Assembly: GCA_903828235.1 (NCBI GenBank)
Contig: CAIKLM010000001.1
Location: 1-43,076, forward strand
Length of the DNA stretch: 43,076 bases
Source of the DNA: an uncultured beta proteobacterium
Lineage (GTDB): Bacteria; Pseudomonadota; Gammaproteobacteria; Burkholderiales; Burkholderiaceae_C
Direction: 5' to 3'
Shown here piece after piece: positions 37,577 through 43,076 of the stretch (positions are counted from its first letter, which is position 1; each line of letters opens with the position of its first letter). The notes below the pieces were generated by a model that saw only the letters and a list, made by a program, of their open reading frames with translations, made no database searches and was not told where the DNA came from. The translations under genes and the position numbers were made by a program.

Positions 37577-39657
37577 ACCTGGCCGACGGCTACCGCCTGG
37601 TCATGAACGCCGCCCTGCGCGGCGCGAAGCCCGACCCCGAGCTCCTCATCGACCAGTGGGCCGAGCAGCACATGGTCGTGCCGAAGGAAAGCGCCCGGCC
37701 GGGCAAGTACCGCATCGCCCACACCCCCATGGCGCGCCGCCTGTTGCAGGTGTTGTCGCCGCGGCACCCGGCGCGCCGCGTGGTCGCCAAGGTGGCCAGC
37801 CAGATGTTCAAGACCCAGGTCGCCCTGTGCTGGCTGGGCGCCAGCGCGCACCAGGCGCCCGCCAACATGCTGGTGCTAGAGCCCACCGACAGCCTGGCCA
37901 AGCGCCTGAGCGCGCGCATCACGAAGATGATCCGCGACGTGCCCGAGCTGCAGGCCGTCTTCGCGCGGCCACGCAGCCGCGACAGCCGCAACACCGTCTT
38001 CGCCAAGGACTTCGAGGGCGGCACCATGTACATCGCCACCGCCGGCAGCGCGGCCAACCTGGCCGAGATCCCCGCCCGGTACGTGTACGTCGACGAGATC
38101 GACCGCCTCGAGCGCGACGTCGACGGCGAAGGCGACCCGGTGATGCTGGCCGAGGCCCGCACCACCACCTTCGAGCACAACTCCAAGATCCTCTACACCA
38201 GCAGCCCGGGCGAGGCTGGCACCAGCAAGATCGACCAGCTGCATGAGATGGGCACGCGCGAGGTCTACCTGGTGCCGTGCCCGCACTGCGGCCACCACCA
38301 CGAGCTGGAGATCGGCAACTTCCGCTACGAGCGCGATCCCGACAGCGGCTTCATGCACCGAGCCTGGTTCGTGTGCCCCAGCTGCGGCGCCGAGATCGAC
38401 GAGCGCCACAAGGCCCGCATGCTGCGCGGCGCGGAAGAGGGCGGCACCGCCCACTGGCACGCCCGCTCCGACGGCGACGGCGAGACCATCAGCGTCCACT
38501 GCAGCGCCTTCTACGCCGCGGTGGGCAGCATCACCTGGCTGAAGCTGGCCCGCGAGCACGCCCGCGCGAAAGAGCAGCTCGAGCGCGGCAGCCCCGAAGC
38601 CATGCAGGTCTTCTACAACACCAGGCTGGCCCTGAGCTGGGCAAACACGCTGGAGCAGACCTCGGCGCAGGAGCTGATGGAGCGCACCCGCGTGCAGCCG
38701 CGCACGCTGCCCGACTGGGCCCTGGTGGTGACCATCGCCGTCGACACCCAGGCCAACCGTCTCGAGGCGCAGGCCGAGGCCTGGGGCCCCGGCCTTGAGC
38801 ACGCCGTCATCGACTACCAGGTCTTCATGGGCTCGCCGGCAGAGCCGCCGGACTCACCCACCAGCGTGTGGGCCAAGCTCGACCAGTACCGCGCCATCCC
38901 CTGGCTGCACTCCAGCGGCGTGCTGGTGATGGCCAGCGTGTATGGCATCGACACCGGCGGCTCCAACACCCAGGACGTCTACAACTACGCCAGCGCGCGC
39001 GTGCACGTGGGCTGCCTGGCCATCCACGGCAGCAGCCGGCCCAACCGCCCCATCATCGGCCAGACCCCCACCAAGGCCGACATCGACTGGAACGGCAAGC
39101 GCGTCGAAGGCGGCGTGCTCCTGTGGACGGTGGGCACCGACAGCGCGAAGGACCACCTCTTCAACCGCTTCAAGCTCACCAGCGGCTGGGGCGCCATGCA
39201 CTACAGCGCCGCGCTGGAGCTGCCCTGGTTCGAGGGCCTGCTGTGCGAACGCCCGCTGCTGCGGCGCAAGCCCGGCGGCGGCCTCAAGCGCGTGTGGGAG
39301 AAGTTCAGCCACGCCGACCGCAACGAGCCGCTCGACCTGGCCGTCTACAACCTGGCGCTCGCGCACCACCTGGGCCTGCACCGCTGGAGCGCGCTGGACT
39401 GGCAGCGCCTGCGCGACAAGCTCGTGCCCAAGCAGATCACGCCCGACCTGTTCATCAACGCCGACACCGCGCCCGCCCCGGCCCCGGCGCCCACCGAGCC
39501 GCCGCCGCCCGCCGCCACGCCCGGCGCAGCGCCGGCGCCGGTGGAGCAGCCCGCGCCGCAGCCCCCACCCGTCGCGCCGCCACCGCCGCCTGCCTTCCCC
39601 GCCCCAGCCCCGCAGCCCGAAGGCCGCCGGGTGCTCTCACGAGGACTCAACCGATGA
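37573..39657 (+). CDS. Terminase large subunit (gpA family)
   Basis: A 694-residue protein of the lambda gpA family. The N-terminal ATPase has a degenerate Walker A (VAKVASQMFKTQ, about residues 75-86) and Walker B YVYVDEID (about 174-181). The zinc-binding pair CPHCG (236-240) and CPSCG (about 271-275) is typical of gpA relatives. The C-terminal nuclease part includes VTIAVDTQANRLEAQ (Asp in the RNase H-like fold) and VYGIDTGGSNTQDVYNY. The last 60 residues are a Pro/Ala-rich tail not usual in gpA. It translocates DNA into the prohead and cuts it at cos. Coupled to both neighbours by ATGA overlaps. Confidence 0.93.
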   Translation: MNLADGYRLVMNAALRGAKPDPELLIDQWAEQHMVVPKESARPGKYRIAHTPMARRLLQVLSPRHPARRVVAKVASQMFKTQVALCWLGASAHQAPANMLVLEPTDSLAKRLSARITKMIRDVPELQAVFARPRSRDSRNTVFAKDFEGGTMYIATAGSAANLAEIPARYVYVDEIDRLERDVDGEGDPVMLAEARTTTFEHNSKILYTSSPGEAGTSKIDQLHEMGTREVYLVPCPHCGHHHELEIGNFRYERDPDSGFMHRAWFVCPSCGAEIDERHKARMLRGAEEGGTAHWHARSDGDGETISVHCSAFYAAVGSITWLKLAREHARAKEQLERGSPEAMQVFYNTRLALSWANTLEQTSAQELMERTRVQPRTLPDWALVVTIAVDTQANRLEAQAEAWGPGLEHAVIDYQVFMGSPAEPPDSPTSVWAKLDQYRAIPWLHSSGVLVMASVYGIDTGGSNTQDVYNYASARVHVGCLAIHGSSRPNRPIIGQTPTKADIDWNGKRVEGGVLLWTVGTDSAKDHLFNRFKLTSGWGAMHYSAALELPWFEGLLCERPLLRRKPGGGLKRVWEKFSHADRNEPLDLAVYNLALAHHLGLHRWSALDWQRLRDKLVPKQITPDLFINADTAPAPAPAPTEPPPPAATPGAAPAPVEQPAPQPPPVAPPPPPAFPAPAPQPEGRRVLSRGLNR

Positions 39658-40190
39658 CCGCACCCCACGACGCCGGCGCGCGCCGCCTGGCTGCTGCTGC
39701 GCCGCCGCGCGAAGACGACGCCGAAGACGCCGACGCCGCTTCGGCCGACCGCGAGCTGCAGGCCGTCCGCCCCGACCAGCACGAGCTGGCCCTGAGCTGG
39801 GCGCACTGGTGCCGCACGCGGCACTACTACGTGAAGCCCTCGTTGCCGCCCTCGCTGCTGGGCCGGCTGCAGGCGCGCGGCAGCGTGCGCCGCGCGAAAG
39901 ACGGCCCCGACGCCATCGCCGGCGCCGAGCTGGCCGCCTTCCACCTGGCGTGGCTGGCGCAGCCGGCCGAAGCGCTCGACCGCCAGGCTTTCGCGCTGCA
40001 CTACCTGCACGGCGTGCGCAACATCAAGACGGCCGCGGCCCAGCTCGGCGTCAGCCGGAGCCACTGGTACCGCCTGGTCGCCGAGTGCCGCGCGCGCATC
40101 TGCCGGGCCAGCCAGCAGATCCTGGCCGACAACCTGGCCGCCCGCGAGCGCCTGCCGCACGCGGCGCTGCACCACAGCGCGGAGGGCTGA
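39654..40190 (+). CDS. HTH protein, possible late regulator
   Basis: A 178-residue protein. After a disordered acidic N-terminus it has a helical domain, then a helix-turn-helix: ALDRQAFALHYLHGVRNIKT followed by AAAQLGVSRSHWYRLVAECR, similar in outline to sigma-70 region 4 and to antiterminator-type phage regulators that activate late genes. The ATG at 39654 overlaps the terminase stop (ATGA). It would be well placed to control late transcription, and terminators inside the late region imply such a factor. Its place after the large terminase rather than ahead of the late promoter is unusual. Confidence 0.6.
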   Translation: MTAPHDAGARRLAAAAPPREDDAEDADAASADRELQAVRPDQHELALSWAHWCRTRHYYVKPSLPPSLLGRLQARGSVRRAKDGPDAIAGAELAAFHLAWLAQPAEALDRQAFALHYLHGVRNIKTAAAQLGVSRSHWYRLVAECRARICRASQQILADNLAARERLPHAALHHSAEG

Positions 40191-40193
40191 GCC

Positions 40194-40403
40194 GTGGCCG
40201 CCGGAGACCGCTGGCAGCTGCCCGATCAGCGAGAGGGCATCGAGGTGTCGGGCAGCCAGGGCGGGCAGCTGCGGGTGTCGGTCATCGTGCCGGGCTGGCC
40301 GTTCCCCTTGCCGCCCGAGATCTTCGCGCGGCGCCTGTGCACGCGGCTTCCGCTGCGCTACCTGCACGGCCAGGTGCCGCAGGACGAAGAGGCGCCGTTC
40401 TGA
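40194..40403 (+). CDS. Small hypothetical protein, 69 aa
   Basis: A 69-residue protein from a GTG three bases after the previous stop. A compact beta segment (GIEVSGSQGGQLRVSVIVPG) is followed by PFPLPPEIFARRLCTRLPLR and an acidic end. Its stop overlaps the next start in TGATG. No domain is recognised. Tight packing between two good genes is the main evidence that it is real. Confidence 0.5.
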   Translation: MAAGDRWQLPDQREGIEVSGSQGGQLRVSVIVPGWPFPLPPEIFARRLCTRLPLRYLHGQVPQDEEAPF

Positions 40404-41116
40404 TGGCCAAGCCGCCCCGCATGCTGGAGCTGCTCTCGGTGCCCCACCCGCGCTACTGGCGCGAGTGGGAGCTGGACTTCCTGCGCCGGCACTACCCCGA
40501 GGTGCCCACCGAGCCCATCGCCGCCGCGCTGGGCCGCCCACTGCGGAGCGTGCTGGCCAAGGCCCACGCCCTGGGCCTGCGCAAGACGCGCGAGCTCATC
40601 GCCGCCATCGCCAGCGAGCGCTCGCGCCGGCCGGGGCACGGCGGCCAGGCGCACCAGTTCAAGGCCGGCCTGGTGCCCTGGAACAAGGGCACCAAGGGCC
40701 TGGTGGGCGTGCAGCCCGCGTGCCGCGCCACGCAGTTCAAGCCCGGCACGAAACCACACACCTGGGTGCCCGTGGGCAGCTTCCGCGTCACGCCGGACGG
40801 CGTGCTCGAGCGCAAGTTCAGCGACGACCCGGGCCCGCCCAGCGCGCGCTGGCGCAACTACGCCGCGCTGGTGTGGGAGGCCGAGCACGGCGCGGTGCCC
40901 AAGGGCCACATCGTCGTCTTCAAGCCTGGCCAGAAGACGGTCGATCCGGCCCTGGTGACGCTGGATCGGCTGGAGTGCATCAGCCGGGCCGACAACGTGC
41001 GCCGCAACAGCGTGCACCAGCTGCCGCCCGAGCTGCGCGAGATCGTTCACCTTCGCGGGCGCCTCACCCGCGCCATCAACACCAAGGCCCGGCAGGGCCA
41101 GGAGCAGACCGCATGA
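40403..41116 (+). CDS. HNH endonuclease
   Basis: A 237-residue protein. Residues 15-60 resemble a Myb/SANT-like DNA-binding segment (YWREWELDFLRRHYPEVPTE). Two basic W/KG motifs (VPWNKGTKG and TQFKPGTKP) are followed by an HNH_3-type nuclease core with WRNYAALVWEAEHGAVPKGH, IVVFKPGQK and a C-terminal LECISRADNVRRNS. HNH proteins encoded beside terminases in some siphophages are needed for specific cos cutting; others are homing enzymes. Its place in the packaging cluster, coupled to neighbours by TGATG and ATGA, favours the packaging role. Confidence 0.82.
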   Translation: MAKPPRMLELLSVPHPRYWREWELDFLRRHYPEVPTEPIAAALGRPLRSVLAKAHALGLRKTRELIAAIASERSRRPGHGGQAHQFKAGLVPWNKGTKGLVGVQPACRATQFKPGTKPHTWVPVGSFRVTPDGVLERKFSDDPGPPSARWRNYAALVWEAEHGAVPKGHIVVFKPGQKTVDPALVTLDRLECISRADNVRRNSVHQLPPELREIVHLRGRLTRAINTKARQGQEQTA

Positions 41117-41412
41117 GCAAGACCCTGGACGACCTCCGCGAGCGGCTCTTTGCCGCGATCGACGGCGTGCGCGACGGCACCGTCACCGTCGACAAGGCCC
41201 GCGCCATCAACGACCTGGGGCAGGCCATCATCAACTCGGCCAAGGTCGAGGTGGACTACCTGCGCGTCAGTGCCGAGAAGAAGAGCCGCTTCCTGGCCCC
41301 GGCCGGCGCCGCGCTGCCAGCGCCGGGCGCAGCCCCCGCGGGCCCCACGCCCGTGCCGGCGCAGAACGGCATCCTGGGCATCCGGCGGCATCTGCTGAAG
41401 GATGAGGACTGA
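41113..41412 (+). CDS. Conserved small phage protein, 99 aa
   Basis: A 99-residue protein overlapping the HNH stop (ATGA). Its N-terminal half is conserved-looking helix: TLDDLRERLFAAIDGVRDGT and VDKARAINDLGQAIINSAKV. These resemble a widespread family of short phage proteins next to HNH or terminase genes, annotated as hypothetical. An Ala/Pro-rich linker leads to a C-terminal ILGIRRHLLKDED, which could be a peptide contacting another protein. No enzymatic motif. It is the last gene before the cassette region. Confidence 0.65.
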   Translation: MSKTLDDLRERLFAAIDGVRDGTVTVDKARAINDLGQAIINSAKVEVDYLRVSAEKKSRFLAPAGAALPAPGAAPAGPTPVPAQNGILGIRRHLLKDED

Positions 41413-41417
41413 GCGCC

Positions 41418-41708
41418 GTGGCTGGTCAGCTTGTTCCCGGGGTTGGGCGGCCGGCTTCGGAGCGCCGCGGCTTGCCACTGACGCCGTGGTTCTTTGGGCG
41501 GGAGGCTCCGCCGATGCGGGAAGGCCGCTACGAAGTGCGCTTCTGCGACGGCTGGCGAGGCGTGCCGTGCGAGTGGAGAAGTGGCGCGTGGTGGATCGGC
41601 GGCGGCGGGCTTTACAAGCCGATGCGGGTAGACCTAAAACGCTGGCCGCAGTTCACGTGGCGCGGCGTTAGTCAGCCGCCTAACGAAAAGGGTAACCGGC
41701 CTGCGTAG
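41418..41708 (+). CDS. Small Trp-rich protein ending inside an attC site
   Basis: A 96-residue protein from GTG at 41418 (a 64-residue version from ATG at 41514 is also possible). It contains LPLTPWFFGREAPPMREGRY, EVRFCDGWRGVPCEWRSGAW and WWIGGGGLYKPMRVDLKRW. The WF.G...P.R.G.YEVR start followed by a Trp-rich body is seen in small phage and plasmid hypotheticals. The reading frame ends inside the first attC-like site, with its last ten codons derived from it. A possible cassette boundary core, GTTGGGC at 41442-41448, lies near its 5' end. Function unknown. Confidence 0.55.
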   Translation: MAGQLVPGVGRPASERRGLPLTPWFFGREAPPMREGRYEVRFCDGWRGVPCEWRSGAWWIGGGGLYKPMRVDLKRWPQFTWRGVSQPPNEKGNRPA

Positions 41709-41749
41709 GCCGAAGGCCGTAGCGGGTCCGGTTGACCCGCCTGTTAGGC
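41678..41749 (-). mobile_element. Integron attC-like recombination site 1 (72 bp)
   Basis: Outer boxes GCCTAAC (41678-41684) and GTTAGGC (41743-41749) fit RYYYAAC and GTTRRRY and pair perfectly. Inner boxes GGTAACCGG (41691-41699) and CCGGTTGACC (41728-41737) pair with a single extra base (G41734), the hallmark extrahelical base of attC. Unpaired spacers of 6 and 5 nt lie between boxes. Read on the minus strand the extra base is in the L'' box and the tip contains GGCCTTCGGCC, as in known attC sites, so the site's polarity is probably minus. Confidence 0.85.
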
Positions 41750-41775
41750 CACATGCGGCCGAAGCGAGAAAGACT

Positions 41776-42060
41776 ATGCAAGCAACTGACGAGATGGTGA
41801 ATAGGTTCCTGACGTGGCATGTGCCGGCTGACGTGTACCCGGACGGGACGCCCGGACAACCCGGCCGCACTGGCACAAACCTGCTGACAGCATCGCAGGC
41901 GCGATACATGCTCGACCATGTGTTGGCGGGCGAACTGACGACGCTGCCGCCAGGGTTTGAAGACGAGGCGTACAAGGCCGCGCACGAAGAGTCAAACCGT
42001 GACTGGAAAGACTTTGTGCGCGGCGCGAAGTGGGCTGTCAAGCGGCTGCTGAAAGCGTGA
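41776..42060 (+). CDS. Cassette-borne small protein, 94 aa
   Basis: A 94-residue protein lying wholly between the two attC-like sites. It begins with a helix (MQATDEMVNRFLTWHVPADV), has GTNLLTASQARYMLDHVLAG in the middle and a basic C-terminus (FVRGAKWAVKRLLKA). Proteins starting TDEMVNRFL.W with GTNL.TA.QA are common phage hypotheticals. The DNA is clearly less GC-rich than the phage backbone. The Shine-Dalgarno is weak. It starts 27 bases after the attC site, is followed one base later by another small frame, and has no assigned role. Confidence 0.7.
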   Translation: MQATDEMVNRFLTWHVPADVYPDGTPGQPGRTGTNLLTASQARYMLDHVLAGELTTLPPGFEDEAYKAAHEESNRDWKDFVRGAKWAVKRLLKA

Positions 42061-42061
42061 G

Positions 42062-42187
42062 ATGTACGCGCGCCACAACCCCAACGTCTGCTTTATATGG
42101 CCCGCGCTGGCAATGGGCGTGGACGTTGACGGCCGCTACTTCCTGGAAGCTGCGTGGCTTTGCTGGGCGGTGGGTGTTGGGGCCTAA
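42062..42187 (+). CDS. Cassette-borne short hydrophobic protein, 41 aa
   Basis: A 41-codon frame starting one base after the preceding stop; its own TAA is the TAA of the GCCTAAC box of attC site 2, the way many integron cassette genes end. The product is rich in hydrophobic and aromatic residues (NVCFIWPALAMGVDVDGRYF then LEAAWLCWAVGVGA), with a possible membrane-seeking C-terminal helix. It has no Shine-Dalgarno of its own but can be translationally coupled. It could be a partner of the 94-residue protein. Evidence is positional. Confidence 0.5.
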   Translation: MYARHNPNVCFIWPALAMGVDVDGRYFLEAAWLCWAVGVGA

Positions 42188-42240
42188 CGATCGAATTCAG
42201 CCGCCCGCCGCGGCGGGTCGGCTGGAATGAGGGGTTGTGC
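42182..42240 (-). mobile_element. Integron attC-like recombination site 2 (59 bp)
   Basis: Outer boxes GCCTAAC (42182-42188) and GTTGTGC (42234-42240) bracket inner boxes TTCAGCCG (42196-42203) and CGGCTGGAA (42219-42227), which pair with one extra base. A palindromic CCCGCCGCGGCGGG tip lies between and unpaired spacers of 7 and 6 nt separate the boxes. On the minus strand it reads like a standard attC with the extra base in L''. The mismatch between outer boxes is expected where two different cassettes meet. Confidence 0.85.
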
Positions 42241-42278
42241 TTCACCCATCCGAAGCGCGAAGACAGTGGAGTGCCGAC

Positions 42279-43067
42279 ATGGCCGAGACGACAGGGATTG
42301 CCTGGACCGACAGCACCTTTAACCCGTGGATCGGCTGCACGAAGGTGAGCCCAGGCTGCGACAACTGCTATGCCTCCGTGAGCACGCCGGCCCGGAGCAT
42401 GCGCATCGTGTGGGGTGCCGGCCAGCCGCGCCACCGCACCAGCGCTCAGAACTGGAAAACGCCGGAGTTCTGGAACGGCCAGCACGAGGCGTTCAAGGCC
42501 ACGCACGGCCGGCGCCGCCGCGTGTTCTGCGCGAGCCTGGCGGACGTGTTCGACAACGAGGTGCCGAACGAGTGGCGCGCGGACTTGTTCGCGCTGATCG
42601 ACCGCACGCCACACCTGGACTGGCTGCTGCTGACGAAGCGGGTGGGCAACGTGCTGCCGATGCTGCTGGAGATTGGCCGCGAGCGGCTGCCCGTGAACGT
42701 GTGGCAGGGCATCAGCGCGGTGAACCAGGAGGAAGCGCGGCGCGACCTGCCGAAGCTGGCGCGACTGGATGCCACTGTGCGGTGGGTGAGCTACGAACCG
42801 GCGCTTGGCGAGCTGGACCTGTTTGACAGCGTGATGACAAAGGACGGCCCGCGCCAGTTGATCGAGGGCCTGGACTGGGTGATTGCGGGCGGCGAGAGCG
42901 GCCCGAAGGCGCGGCCGATCCGGCGCGAGTGGGTGGACCTGCTGCGCGAGCAGTGCGACCGCTGCGGCGTGGCCTTCTTCTTCAAGCAGTGGGGCGGCAT
43001 CAACGCGACCGCTGGAGGCTGCGAACTCGACGGCGCCGAGGTCAAGGCCTGGCCGTGCACCGCGTGA
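42279..43067 (+). CDS. DUF5131 family protein (phage Gp37/Gp68)
   Basis: A 262-residue protein that opens with the family signature AETTGIAWTDSTFNPWIGCT and a cysteine cluster Cys20, Cys27, Cys30 (GCTKVSPGCDNCYA), resembling an iron-sulfur-binding motif of radical-SAM type. Further family blocks are RRVFCASLADVFDNEVP, LDWLLLTKRVGNV, WQGISAVNQEEA and the C-terminal IAGGESGPKARP with VAFFFKQWGG. The enzymatic reaction is not established. The ATG at 42279 has GGAG upstream; an earlier GTG (42237) overlaps the attC site. The gene lies alone between attC-like site 2 and the half-site at the end of the window, so it forms a cassette. Confidence 0.88.
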   Translation: MAETTGIAWTDSTFNPWIGCTKVSPGCDNCYASVSTPARSMRIVWGAGQPRHRTSAQNWKTPEFWNGQHEAFKATHGRRRRVFCASLADVFDNEVPNEWRADLFALIDRTPHLDWLLLTKRVGNVLPMLLEIGRERLPVNVWQGISAVNQEEARRDLPKLARLDATVRWVSYEPALGELDLFDSVMTKDGPRQLIEGLDWVIAGGESGPKARPIRREWVDLLREQCDRCGVAFFFKQWGGINATAGGCELDGAEVKAWPCTA

Positions 43068-43068
43068 A

Positions 43069-43075
43069 GCACAAC
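43069..43075. mobile_element. Half of a third attC-like site (outer box)
   Basis: GCACAAC two bases after the DUF5131 stop is the exact reverse complement of GTTGTGC at 42234-42240. In integron cassettes the two outer boxes contributed by one cassette are complementary, as here. The rest of the site would lie beyond the window. Confidence 0.6.
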
Positions 43076-43076
43076 G

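Noticed and set aside
41634..42041. Minus-strand genes within the middle cassette (expected if genes follow attC polarity)
   Set aside because: The minus-strand frames give Ser/Ala/Arg-rich products without recognisable character, while the plus-strand 94-residue protein resembles known phage proteins.
41678..42240. The two hairpins as ordinary rho-independent terminators
   Set aside because: Neither is followed by a T run, and both show box structure, bulged base and box complementarity across cassettes that terminators do not require.
1..43076. An integrated prophage with host flanks
   Set aside because: The attachment core is internal with phage modules on both sides, no host-like genes flank, and the two ends fit as neighbouring parts of one permuted phage genome.

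Overview
The window reads as a near-complete genome of a lambda-like temperate siphophage (long non-contractile tail) whose host is probably a high-GC betaproteobacterium of the Burkholderiales. The basis for the host guess is the very GC-rich coding sequence, a secreted DUF4124 protein, an H-NS-type DNA-binding tail of the kind common in betaproteobacteria, and an attachment core that copies the 3' end of a tRNA-Cys gene. All phage modules are present once: packaging, head, fibres, tail, lysis, integration, immunity, replication. The attachment core lies in the interior between lysis and integrase, so this is the unintegrated (attP) form, not a prophage with host flanks. The large terminase subunit is near the right end while gpW and portal are near the left end, so the sequence is a permuted genome.

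Layout. 1-10,256: a small gene, a structured leader with a terminator, a lambda-Z-like protein, gpW-like protein and portal, then an unusual block of beta-rich fibre or decoration proteins (kelch, LamG-like, Ig/FN3-like, 22-residue repeats) closed by a terminator. 10,268-14,103: S49 protease with nested scaffold, decoration protein, major capsid protein and head-tail joining proteins. 14,131-22,918: tail tube with an inserted domain, tape measure, and a short tail-tip set ending in a lectin-like hub. 22,924-23,635: a self-contained moron (promoter, secreted DUF4124 protein, terminator). 23,655-25,628: lysis (two membrane proteins, GH19 endolysin, Rz/Rz1). 25,660-26,994: attP with two arm-type sites, integrase and an excisionase-like gene. 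26,998-32,094: leftward early operon including an ASCH protein and a ParB nuclease-like protein fused to an H-NS DNA-binding domain. 32,123-33,102: lambda-like immunity region with paired operators, repressor and Cro. 33,475-36,634: regulator, zinc-finger protein and a primase-polymerase/SF3 helicase. 36,635-37,039: a repeat-rich noncoding region (replication origin or cos candidate). 37,040-41,412: terminase small and large subunits, an HTH regulator, HNH endonuclease and small proteins.

Right end (about 41,440-43,076): this stretch contains two sequences with the full architecture of integron attC recombination sites (72 and 59 bp) and half of a third at the very end of the window. They delimit about 0.5-kb and 0.9-kb gene cassettes carrying small genes and a DUF5131 (phage Gp37/Gp68) gene. 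No integron integrase is encoded here. This phage-borne cassette array is the most unusual thing in the window.

How it works together (inference): repressor binding to four related 12-14 bp palindromes silences PL (integration and early genes) and PR (Cro, regulator, primase). After induction, replication leads into packaging and structural genes. Strong intrinsic terminators inside the late region, without promoters visible after them, suggest late genes depend on antitermination.
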